DNA of 64,000 bases from NCBI RefSeq assembly GCF_003432385.1, contig NZ_CP031841.1, positions 4,490,165-4,554,164 on the forward strand, read 5' to 3'. Under the pieces are notes generated by a model, which worked only from the letters and a program-made list of their open reading frames with translations, did no database searches and was not told the DNA's origin. Positions 33,444 to 40,801 of the stretch are shown piece after piece. The first letter of the stretch is position 1. The number at the start of each line of letters is the position of its first letter. The stretch comes from Breoghania sp. L-A4. GTDB taxonomy: Bacteria; Pseudomonadota; Alphaproteobacteria; Rhizobiales; Stappiaceae. Made by a program: the position numbers and the translations under genes.

Positions 33444-34526
33444 TCACGCGGCCGCCCTGGCGTTGCCGATGGCCAGCGTGCCATCGAGGTTGAAGACGAA
33501 GAACCGCTCGGGATCGACGAACAGCTCGATGGTGTCGTCGACGTCGAGAATGTGGATGCCATGCGCCAGCGCCACCCAGCGCTCGTCGGCAAAATCGACG
33601 TGAATGTAGCTTTCCGATCCGGTGATCTCGCTGACCGCGACGGTGGCGGAGAACGCCACACAGCCCTTGTGCGGCCGTGTCAGGCGCAGGTGATGCGGCC
33701 GGAAGCCGACCAGATAGTCGCCATCCGCCAGATCGACCGAATGCAGCGGCACGGGCATGGACACCGACCCGTCGAGCACGAAGCGCGCACCGCGCTTGGA
33801 AAGCCGAAGGGTGTTGAGCGGCGGGTCGGAGAATGTCCGCGCCGTGATCAGGTCGGCGGGACGCTTGTAGACGTCGATGGTCGGGCCGAACTGCGTCACG
33901 CGGCCCTCGCTCAGGGTCACCGTATTGCCGCCCAGGAGCAACGCTTCCGCAGGCTCCGTCGTCGCGTAGACGAAGACGGCGCCGGTTTCCGCGAAGATGC
34001 GCGGCAGTTCGGCCCGCAACTCCTCGCGCAGCTTGTAGTCGAGATTGGCCAGCGGCTCGTCGAGCAGCACCAGGTCCGCGCCCTTGACCAGCGCGCGCGC
34101 CAGCGCCGTGCGCTGCTGCTGGCCGCCCGAAAGCGTCAGCGGCGTGCGGTCGAGATAGGGACCGAGCTTCATCAGCTCCGCCGCCTCGCGCACCTTGGCC
34201 TCGATCGTCGCCTTGCCCATGCGGGCGACCCGCAGCGGCGATGCGATGTTCTCGTAGACGGTCATCGCGGGGTAGTTGATGAATTGCTGGTAGACCATCG
34301 CCACGTTGCGCCGCTGCACCGGCAGGCCGGTGACGTCCTCGCCGCCCGCGATGATGCGGCCCGAGGTCGGCCGGTCGAGCCCGGCCATCAGCCGCATCAG
34401 GGATGTCTTGCCCGACAGCGTCGGGCCGAGCAGCACGTTGAGCGCGCCGCTTTCCAGCCGCAGCGAGACGCCGTCGATATGCGTCTCCCGTCCGACGGTC
34501 TTGGTGACATCCACCAGTTCCAGCAT
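33444..34526 (-). CDS. glpS: Glycerol ABC transporter, ATP-binding protein (switch His replaced)
   Basis: MalK-type ATPase of about 360 residues. Start ATG 34526 is preceded by GGAGGAAGG. Walker A is GPTLSGKT (34-41), Q-loop YQQF, signature LSGGQ (132-136) intact, Walker B DLVLLDEP with Glu157. The switch-loop His, expected in the family pattern VTHDQTEA, is Thr190 (YATTEPAEA); the codon at 33957-33959 is ACG. With GlpT's degenerate signature this predicts one competent and one degenerate ATP site in a GlpS-GlpT dimer. A C-terminal TOBE-like domain (DYLVGFRPHHLRL) follows. Second in the operon after glpD. Confidence 0.93.
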   Translation of the reverse strand: MLELVDVTKTVGRETHIDGVSLRLESGALNVLLGPTLSGKTSLMRLMAGLDRPTSGRIIAGGEDVTGLPVQRRNVAMVYQQFINYPAMTVYENIASPLRVARMGKATIEAKVREAAELMKLGPYLDRTPLTLSGGQQQRTALARALVKGADLVLLDEPLANLDYKLREELRAELPRIFAETGAVFVYATTEPAEALLLGGNTVTLSEGRVTQFGPTIDVYKRPADLITARTFSDPPLNTLRLSKRGARFVLDGSVSMPVPLHSVDLADGDYLVGFRPHHLRLTRPHKGCVAFSATVAVSEITGSESYIHVDFADERWVALAHGIHILDVDDTIELFVDPERFFVFNLDGTLAIGNARAAA

Positions 34527-34631
34527 GCCTTCCTCCCCATCGCGGCGGACATCCCGGCTGCTGAACGCAGCTCTCGGCCCCGACCGCTTCATTCCCGCCG
34601 CCGCGCGTATCCCGCGCAGCAGCCATTCACC

Positions 34632-36185
34632 TCAGACCGCGTTCGCGGTCTTGATATCGCCGTCGTCACCGCGCGCGCCGGTGGCGCCGCTTGCATTGCG
34701 CGCGGCCATCCACGTCTCCAGCGCCGCCGCCTCGGATTCACTCAGCCGAAGCCCCAGCTTGGTGCGGCGCCACAGCACGTCCTCCGCCGTGCGCGCCCAC
34801 TCATGGTCCATCAAATAGGCAACTTCACAGGCGCTCAAGTCCCCACCGAAAATCTCTCCAAGCCCCGCCGCGTCGGGCACATCGTTGAGCATGATGGAAA
34901 CCCGCGTGCCATAGAGCCGCGCCAGCCGCTCGGCCGTCTGCACGCCGAGAAAGGGCCAGCGCGCGCGAAGCTCGGTGCACAGATCGTCAAACCCGAGCGT
35001 CGGGAAATCCCCTCCGGGCAGCGGCGCAGTGCGCGTCCAGGCCTGCTTGCGCGCGCCGATCACCGATGCAAGCTTGCCGACGACGGCCTCCGCGAGGCGC
35101 CGGTAGGTGGTGATCTTGCCGCCGAAAATATTGATCAGCGGAGCCCCGTCCCCGCGCTCAAGCTTGAGCACATAGTCGCGGGTGGCTTCCTGGGCCTTGG
35201 ACGCGCCATCGTCGTAAAGCGGACGCACGCCCGAGAACCGCCACACCACATCGCTCTCGCGCACCGGCGCCTTGAAATACTCGCTCGCCGCGGTGCACAG
35301 ATAGGCGATCTCGTCGTGCGCGATCGCCGCATCGGCGGGATCTCCCTCGTACTCGCGGTCCGTGGTGCCGATGAGCGTGAAGTCGCCCTCATAGGGAATG
35401 GCGAAGATGATGCGCCCGTCCGCGTTCTGGAAGATGTAGCAGCGGTCGTGATCGAAGAGTTTCGGCACCACGATGTGGCTGCCCTGCACCAGCCGCACGT
35501 TGTGCGCCTCAACCTCGCCGAGCGGCGCGCGCAGAACCTGATCGACCCATGGCCCGCTGGCGTTGACCAGGCTGCGCGCCAGCACAGTCTCACGCTCACC
35601 GCTCAACCCGTCCTCGATGGTGACATGCCACAGATCGCCGACGCGGGTGGCGGCGATGCATTTGGTGCGGGTGTGGATGACCGCGCCGCGGTCCGCCGCA
35701 TCGCGGGCGTTGAGCACCACCAGCCGGGCGTCGTCGACGAAACAGTCGGAATATTCGAACGCCGTGGAGAACGCATCGATCAACGGCGCGCCCGCGGGGT
35801 CGGTCTTCAGATCCACGGTGCGCGTCGCGGGCAGCAGCTTGCGGCCGCCCAGGTGATCGTAGAGAAACAGCCCCAGACGCAGCAGCCACGCCGGACGCAG
35901 GCCCTTGTGATGCGGCAGCAGGAAGCGCAGCGGGCGGATGATATGCGGCGCGTTGGCCCAGAGCACCTCGCGCTCCATCAGCGCCTCGCGCACCAGCCGG
36001 AACTCATAGTGCTCCAGATAGCGCAGGCCGCCGTGCACGAGCTTCGTCGACCACGACGAGGTGCCCGAGGCGAGATCGTTCATTTCCGCGAGAAACACCG
36101 AATAGCCGCGCCCGGCCGCATCGCGGGCGATGCCGCAACCGTTCACCCCGCCTCCGACGACGAAAATGTCGTAGGTGCTCGCCAC
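34632..36185 (-). CDS. glpD: Glycerol-3-phosphate dehydrogenase
   Basis: FAD-dependent, membrane-associated enzyme that oxidises glycerol-3-phosphate to dihydroxyacetone phosphate and feeds electrons to quinone. About 517 residues. Start is set at GTG 36185 because GGGGGGAG lies just upstream; ATG 36233 in the same frame would add 16 residues. Seen: TYDIFVVGGGVNGCGIARDA (FAD motif), LASGTSSWSTKLVHGGLRYL, LVNASGPWVDQVL, IIFAIPYEGDFTLIGTTDRE, VVWRFSGVRPLYDDG and INIFGGKITTYRRLAEAV. First gene of the glycerol operon, divergent from glpR. The first glycerol-derived product needing this enzyme comes from GlpK at the far end of the same operon. Confidence 0.95.
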   Translation of the reverse strand: MASTYDIFVVGGGVNGCGIARDAAGRGYSVFLAEMNDLASGTSSWSTKLVHGGLRYLEHYEFRLVREALMEREVLWANAPHIIRPLRFLLPHHKGLRPAWLLRLGLFLYDHLGGRKLLPATRTVDLKTDPAGAPLIDAFSTAFEYSDCFVDDARLVVLNARDAADRGAVIHTRTKCIAATRVGDLWHVTIEDGLSGERETVLARSLVNASGPWVDQVLRAPLGEVEAHNVRLVQGSHIVVPKLFDHDRCYIFQNADGRIIFAIPYEGDFTLIGTTDREYEGDPADAAIAHDEIAYLCTAASEYFKAPVRESDVVWRFSGVRPLYDDGASKAQEATRDYVLKLERGDGAPLINIFGGKITTYRRLAEAVVGKLASVIGARKQAWTRTAPLPGGDFPTLGFDDLCTELRARWPFLGVQTAERLARLYGTRVSIMLNDVPDAAGLGEIFGGDLSACEVAYLMDHEWARTAEDVLWRRTKLGLRLSESEAAALETWMAARNASGATGARGDDGDIKTANAV

Positions 36186-36250
36186 CCGGCTCCCCCCGCG
36201 TTGCCCGGAGCTCGTGGCCCCGTGTCTTTTCATCGTTACTTTTAACCTAA

Positions 36251-36447
36251 ACGAAAACAAACGCGCGTCAATCGAGTTTTTACGAAACAAAACGAAAGCC
36301 ACAAATGTCCGAAAATAGAGGCGGCGAGCATATCAGCATTGCGCAAACGGAAAGAAAGAATTCAATATTATGAAATAATTTCAATAGCTTATAGAAAATG
36401 AGCGGAATTCGCTGACAAACCGATGCGAAATGGATAGTTTCGTTTCC
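36251..36447. promoter_or_regulatory. Candidate GlpR operator array in glpD-glpR gap
   Basis: The AT-rich gap between the divergent glpD and glpR genes carries repeated CGAAA motifs: ACGAAAACAAACG at 36251-36263, ACGAAACAAAACGAAAG at 36282-36298, CCGAAAATAG at 36309-36318 and the reverse-strand form GTTTCGTTTCC at 36437-36447. DeoR-type regulators such as GlpR bind several TTCG/CGAA-containing direct and inverted repeats. The arrangement fits repression of both genes, relieved by glycerol-3-phosphate. No promoter box is assigned. Confidence 0.5.
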
Positions 36448-36481
36448 CAGACACCGTAGCGAGAACCGAAAGCCGCCGTTC

Positions 36482-37240
36482 ATGCCCATCGCCCGCAAGA
36501 ATACGATTCTGGAGCTCGCGCGCCTGCACGGCCGCGTGATGGTGGAGGAACTCGCCGGACGGTTCGACGTCTCTCCGCAGACCATTCGCAAGGACCTCAA
36601 CGAGCTGTGCGACAGCCGCCTGATGACCCGTGTGCATGGCGGCGCCATGCTGACCTCGGCGATGGAGAACGTGGGCTATGACGCCCGCCAGGTGCTGGCG
36701 AGCCAGGAGAAAACGGCGATCGGCCGCCGCACGGCGCAACTGGTGCCGCCGTCCTCGTCGCTGTTCATCAACATCGGCACCACGACGGAGGCGGTGGCGC
36801 GCGCGCTGCTGCAGCATTCCGCGCTGATGGTCATCACCAACAACATCAATGTCGCCAACATGATGCGCGCCTACCCGCCGATCGAGGTGGTGATCGCCGG
36901 CGGCGTGGTGCGTCATTCCGACGGCGGCATCGTCGGCGAGGCGGCGGTGGACTTCATCCGCCAGTTCAAGGTGGACTACGCGATCATCGGCACGTCGGCG
37001 ATCGACGAGGACGGGGCGCTTTTGGATTTCGACTATCGCGAGGTGAAGGTGGCCCAGGCCATCATGGAGAACGCGCGGCATGTGATCCTGGTGGCGGACG
37101 CGACCAAGTTCGAACGCACGGCACCCGTGCGCATCGGCCACCTGAGCCAGGTCGACACCTTTGTCACCGACCGCTGCGACCACCCCGCCATCCGCCGGAT
37201 CTGCGCGGACAGCGAGGTGGAGATCATCGAAGCGATGTAA
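36482..37240 (+). CDS. glpR: DeoR family glycerol regulator GlpR
   Basis: Repressor of about 252 residues. The N-terminal helix-turn-helix (MVEELAGRFDVSPQTIRKDL at residues 20-39) is followed by VHGGAMLTSAMENVGYDARQ, the DeoR linker, and a sugar-phosphate-binding domain of ribose-isomerase fold: LFINIGTTTEAVARALLQHS, LMVITNNINVANMMRAYPPI, VIAGGVVRHSDGGIVGEAAV, YAIIGTSAIDEDGALLDFDY. These match the GlpR branch, whose ligand is glycerol-3-phosphate. It is divergent from glpD and should control the whole transport and catabolic operon. Confidence 0.93.
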   Translation: MPIARKNTILELARLHGRVMVEELAGRFDVSPQTIRKDLNELCDSRLMTRVHGGAMLTSAMENVGYDARQVLASQEKTAIGRRTAQLVPPSSSLFINIGTTTEAVARALLQHSALMVITNNINVANMMRAYPPIEVVIAGGVVRHSDGGIVGEAAVDFIRQFKVDYAIIGTSAIDEDGALLDFDYREVKVAQAIMENARHVILVADATKFERTAPVRIGHLSQVDTFVTDRCDHPAIRRICADSEVEIIEAM

Positions 37241-37276
37241 GCCGTCGTTTCCTGGAGTGAATAGAGTGCTGAAATC

Positions 37277-37389
37277 ACCTCTCCCATGGGGAGAGGTCGG
37301 ACCGCAGGTCCGGGTGAGGGGTTGAAATTCAGCGATTTCCGGCGGGAATTGTTCCCCTCACCCTGACCCTCTCCCCATGGGAGAGGGGA
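37277..37389. repeat. Paired palindromes, rhizobial intergenic-mosaic-like repeat
   Basis: Palindrome ACCTCTCCC-ATG-GGGAGAGGT at 37277-37297, a second hairpin CGGACC-GCA-GGTCCG at 37298-37312, then GGTGAGGGG, which can pair with CCCCTCACCC near 37354-37363, and a closing palindrome with CCTCTCCCCATGGGAGAGG near 37368-37388. It lies between the convergent glpR and the dioxygenase gene and may also act as a two-way terminator. Same design as the copies near 1432 and 14615. Confidence 0.72.
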
Positions 37390-37402
37390 CAGAACCGCTC
37401 CA

Positions 37403-38287
37403 CTAACCCTTCGCCGGCGCCAGCACGAAGTCGTGCTCCACGTCCCAGAAGTCGCCGGCGAACTCCAGTTCGCGGGCGCGCTCGGGATCCGAGGTGCGCT
37501 TGAATTCCGCCAGCAGGCTCTGCTTCACGCCGAAGACCGCGTCGGAATTGATGTAGGGATCGTCGGGATCGAAGATGTGGGTGGTCAGCGTCTCGAAGCC
37601 GTCCGCCTTGATGATGTAGTGCAGATGCGCCGGACGATACGGATGCCGGCCCAGCGCGCCGAGCAGCTTGCCCACCGTGCCGTCATCCGGAATCGGATAG
37701 AATTTCGGCTTCACCGCCTTGAACCAGTACGAGCCGTCCGCCCCCGTGCGGAAGACGCCGCGCAGATTGAAGTCGGGCTGGATGCCCTTCTGCTGAACGT
37801 CGTAGAAGCCTTCGTCATTGGCCTGCCAGACGTCGATGACCGCGCCCTCGATGGGCTTTCCGTCCGTATCCAGAATCCGGCCGTGCACCACCATGTTCTC
37901 GCCCTTGGCATCGAGGCAGATGTTGGCGCCCATCTCGCGGACCGGCGCGTCCGCCACATGAAACGGCCCCAGCACGGTGCTCTCCGAGGCGCCCGAGGGC
38001 TTGCGGTTGTTGATGGCGTCGACCAGCATGGAGACGCCGAGCACGTCGGACAGCAGGATGAACTCCTGGCGCCAGTCGTTGCACAGATGGCCGGTCTTGG
38101 TGAGGAACTGGATCGCCTCGAACCATTCCGCTTCCGTCGGCTCGATTTCCTTCACCGCCTCGTGCAGCTTGCGGGTGATGACCTCCATCACCTCGCGCAG
38201 GCGCTCGTCCTTGGCATTCGCATTGCGGCCGGTGACCACAGCCACCGAATCCTCTTCCGTGAAATAGCCGCGTTCATGCGCATCCAT
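37403..38287 (-). CDS. Intradiol dioxygenase, hydroxyquinol 1,2-dioxygenase type
   Basis: Iron(III) enzyme opening the ring of a catechol-like substrate between its two hydroxyls. About 294 residues. An N-terminal helical dimer domain (RLREVMEVITRKLHEAVKEI) precedes the beta-sandwich core. The iron ligands are recognisable: Tyr in DEGFYDVQQ, Tyr in HPYRPAHLHYII, and the two His in that same motif. The N-terminus (YFTEEDSVAVVTGRN) and GPFHVADAP resemble hydroxyquinol 1,2-dioxygenases more than catechol or chlorocatechol enzymes, so the product would be maleylacetate. Its ATG 38287 starts three bases after the upstream monooxygenase stop. A maleylacetate reductase is not in the window. Confidence 0.9.
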   Translation of the reverse strand: MDAHERGYFTEEDSVAVVTGRNANAKDERLREVMEVITRKLHEAVKEIEPTEAEWFEAIQFLTKTGHLCNDWRQEFILLSDVLGVSMLVDAINNRKPSGASESTVLGPFHVADAPVREMGANICLDAKGENMVVHGRILDTDGKPIEGAVIDVWQANDEGFYDVQQKGIQPDFNLRGVFRTGADGSYWFKAVKPKFYPIPDDGTVGKLLGALGRHPYRPAHLHYIIKADGFETLTTHIFDPDDPYINSDAVFGVKQSLLAEFKRTSDPERARELEFAGDFWDVEHDFVLAPAKG

Positions 38288-38290
38288 ACT

Positions 38291-40051
38291 CTACTCCCCC
38301 CTGTCCAGAATCTGTCTCAGCACGCGGCGCAGCTCGGCCGCGGGATCATCGGCCACCGAATCTCGCCGCCAGCATACGTGATGATCGGGGCGCACCAGCA
38401 CAACGCCGCTGTCGCGCACCTCGCGCGCGGCCGCCCAGTCGCCGGTCAGATCCTGCCATTCCTGGCGCGGACCGATCACATGCGCGGCGATCTCAAGCCC
38501 CAGTTCCGCGCCGACCTCCTGTGCCGCCACGACCCAGGGCTCACCGCCGATTCCGGTGAGCACCGTGAAGCGGCCCTTGCCGGCAAGATCCAACGAGGAG
38601 GCCTTGCCGTGCCGGTCGCTGTCGAGCCAGACGTGCGGCAGCCGCGCGCCGGGCCATGTGGTGGGCTGATAATGCAGCTCCGCGTCCCGCTCGAACGCCG
38701 GTTCCGGCTGGCCGTCGGTAACCACGGCACCCGAGGCGTAGCGCTGGTTCATCTCCACACCGTGCGCGTCGAACTCGTAGACCTTCGCCGCGATCGCCTT
38801 GCGAATGGCGGCGCGCTGCTCCTCCGCCTCCGGCGTGTCGTCGCAACGGGCATCCATGTTGGCCTGCATCTTCACCGGATCGACGGAGTCCAGAAGCCCG
38901 AGCGCCTGGAAGATCGGACCGAACTCCTCGATCGACTTGTTGGCGCGGGTGACGACCTGTTTGGCAACGGGGGCGCGCTCGAGACTGTAGCTGTCGAGCA
39001 GCGCCGGCCCAGCCTGACCCTTGATCACCATTGCCAGTTTCCACGCCAGATTGAAGGCATCCTGGATCGAGGTGTTGGAGCCGAGCCCGTTGGACGGCGG
39101 ATGCCGGTGGGTGGCGTCGCCCATGCAGAAGACGCGGCCGTTCTGCATGTGCGTGGCGTACATGTTGTTGACGGTCCAGACCGAGGCCGAGAGAAGCTCG
39201 ATCTCGAGCTCCGGATCGCCGACGAGATCGCGCGCCACCCTGGTGGCGAATTCCGCGTCCACCTCCGGCGCGGGCTCGTTGATGTCATAGCCCCAGACGA
39301 TCAGCCATTCGTTCCAGGGGCGCACCATGCGCACCAGCCCCATGCCGATGCCGCCCACATCCGCACCGGGTTGCAGCACCCAGTAGAGCACCGAGGGGCG
39401 GTGGGCGACGTATCTGGAGAGATCGGCGCGGAACAGGATGTTCATCGAACCCGCGACGCCCATCTGACCCTCGAACGGCAGGCCCGCGTCCTCCGCGACC
39501 TTGGAATTGCCGCCGTCCGCGCCGATCAGATAGCGCGATCGAATCGTGAATTCCTTGCCCGTCAGCCGGTCCAGGCACGTCGATGTGACGCCGTCGGAAT
39601 CCTGCGTGTGAGACAGGTACTGCGTCGACATGCGCGCCTGGGTGCCGCGCGAACACGCGGTCTTGTAGAGGATCGGCTCCATGAAGGTTTGCGGCAGATC
39701 GATCATGTGTGAGGGCGAGGCAAGCTGGTGTTCGGCGCGCTTGAGCGGATGCTTGCCCCAGCTCTTCATGCGGCCGATCTCCTCGCCCGCCAGCGAGGTG
39801 CAGAAAACGTTCTCGCCCATCAGGTCCTGATGCGTGCCGTGCAGATAGGCCTCCGCCTCCACCTCCGGGCCGAGATCGCGCAGCACCTCCAGCGCGCGCT
39901 GGTTGGTGATGTGGGCGCGCGGCGTGTTCGCCAGCCAGCGGTAACGGTTGATCATCATGGTGTCGACGCCGGCGCTCGACAGCAGCGCGGCGGCGGCCGA
40001 GCCCGCGGGGCCCGTGCCGATGATGAGAATATCGGTTTCAATATCGGCCAT
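38291..40051 (-). CDS. FAD-dependent aromatic monooxygenase (phenol/resorcinol hydroxylase-like, TfdB type)
   Basis: Flavoprotein hydroxylase of about 586 residues. ATG 40051 follows GGGGAGAG. Seen: DILIIGTGPAGSAAAALLSS (FAD motif, residues 6-25), RYLIGADGGNSKVAED (the DG motif) and GRVFCMGDATHRHPPSNGLG (the GD motif that binds the flavin ribityl chain), followed by SNTSIQDAFNLAWKLA and a thioredoxin-like C-terminal domain. The family includes 2,4-dichlorophenol 6-monooxygenase. With a hydroxyquinol-type dioxygenase next door the likely reaction is hydroxylation of resorcinol or a similar phenol to hydroxyquinol; the substrate itself is inferred. Confidence 0.87.
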   Translation of the reverse strand: MADIETDILIIGTGPAGSAAAALLSSAGVDTMMINRYRWLANTPRAHITNQRALEVLRDLGPEVEAEAYLHGTHQDLMGENVFCTSLAGEEIGRMKSWGKHPLKRAEHQLASPSHMIDLPQTFMEPILYKTACSRGTQARMSTQYLSHTQDSDGVTSTCLDRLTGKEFTIRSRYLIGADGGNSKVAEDAGLPFEGQMGVAGSMNILFRADLSRYVAHRPSVLYWVLQPGADVGGIGMGLVRMVRPWNEWLIVWGYDINEPAPEVDAEFATRVARDLVGDPELEIELLSASVWTVNNMYATHMQNGRVFCMGDATHRHPPSNGLGSNTSIQDAFNLAWKLAMVIKGQAGPALLDSYSLERAPVAKQVVTRANKSIEEFGPIFQALGLLDSVDPVKMQANMDARCDDTPEAEEQRAAIRKAIAAKVYEFDAHGVEMNQRYASGAVVTDGQPEPAFERDAELHYQPTTWPGARLPHVWLDSDRHGKASSLDLAGKGRFTVLTGIGGEPWVVAAQEVGAELGLEIAAHVIGPRQEWQDLTGDWAAAREVRDSGVVLVRPDHHVCWRRDSVADDPAAELRRVLRQILDRGE

Positions 40052-40332
40052 GCGGCTCTCCCCTTCCTCGCCGTGACCGACACAACCCCCGCGCCAGGCG
40101 CCCACGGCATGGCCCGCCGCAAACGGCAGCGGCGCCGGTTCCGGCATTGCCATGCTGAAACAGTGTTGCGGTCAGACGGTCATTTCCCCCATTCGCGGCA
40201 TTCCGCGTGCCGCGGCTCTTTGCGGCCGACAGGCGACGATAGCAGCGCAGCCGCCCGCGTCGATAGTCCCCACGCGACGCACCGAGAAAAATTGCAGGGA
40301 AAAGCGGCCGTTTCCCGCGCCGCGGCATCCGC

Positions 40333-40734
40333 TCAACGCGCCGACACGATCGCCAGATAGAGCAGGATGAACAGCGGAGGCACACCGAGATAGGCGTCGC
40401 CGAACAGGAACAGCTTCAGGAAGAAGTACAGGAACGCCGCGTAGAGCGACACCGCGAAGGGCAGCAGGAAGGCGGGCGTCAGCGGCGCGGTCAGCGCCAG
40501 CAGCGGATCCGTCACCTTCTTCAGCACGACGAAGAAGGTGATGTCGCGGTCGGCGCCGACGACCAGTTCCAGGATGCCGCGGGAAAACAGGAACGCCGCC
40601 AGAGCAGTGAGCGCGTAGGTTCCGCCGAGATAGACGGCGACATTGGCCGGCGCGCCGCCGAGCAGGAAGGTGCCGAAGGCCAGCAGATAGGTCGCGGCCA
40701 GGATGAGAAGGCCGTTGAGGGCGGAAGCCTGCAT
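40333..40734 (-). CDS. Small membrane protein of unknown function
   Basis: About 133 residues with four hydrophobic stretches: ALNGLLILAATYLLAFGTFL (residues 4-23), VYLGGTYALTALAAFLFSRG, FLLPFAVSLYAAFLYFFLKL and GVPPLFILLYLAIVSA at the C-terminus. The start is ATG 40734; the ribosome site is weak (CGGA). I do not recognise a characterised family. It follows the symporter gene on the same strand but is separated from it by a terminator-like hairpin, so expression may depend on read-through. About 280 bases to its right (40052-40332 to its left on the map) hold no gene I can support. Confidence 0.65.
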   Translation of the reverse strand: MQASALNGLLILAATYLLAFGTFLLGGAPANVAVYLGGTYALTALAAFLFSRGILELVVGADRDITFFVVLKKVTDPLLALTAPLTPAFLLPFAVSLYAAFLYFFLKLFLFGDAYLGVPPLFILLYLAIVSAR

Positions 40735-40757
40735 GTGATGTCCGATGTTGAAATGAA

Positions 40758-40783
40758 AACGCAGGGCCCGGAGGCCCTGCGTT
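40758..40783 (-). terminator. Rho-independent terminator of the symporter gene
   Basis: An 11-base perfect stem, AACGCAGGGCC / GGCCCTGCGTT with loop of four, starts about 20 bases after the symporter stop codon. On the minus strand it runs into TTTTC then ATTTC. Stem strength and position fit a terminator, although the T-tract is short. Confidence 0.7.
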
Positions 40784-40801
40784 GTATCACGATCCGCTTC
40801 G

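Noticed and set aside
37433-39712. A 759-residue plus-strand open frame opposite the dioxygenase and monooxygenase genes
   Set aside because: Same shadow composition (Arg, His, Val, Asp-rich); the minus-strand frames carry catalytic motifs and ribosome sites.
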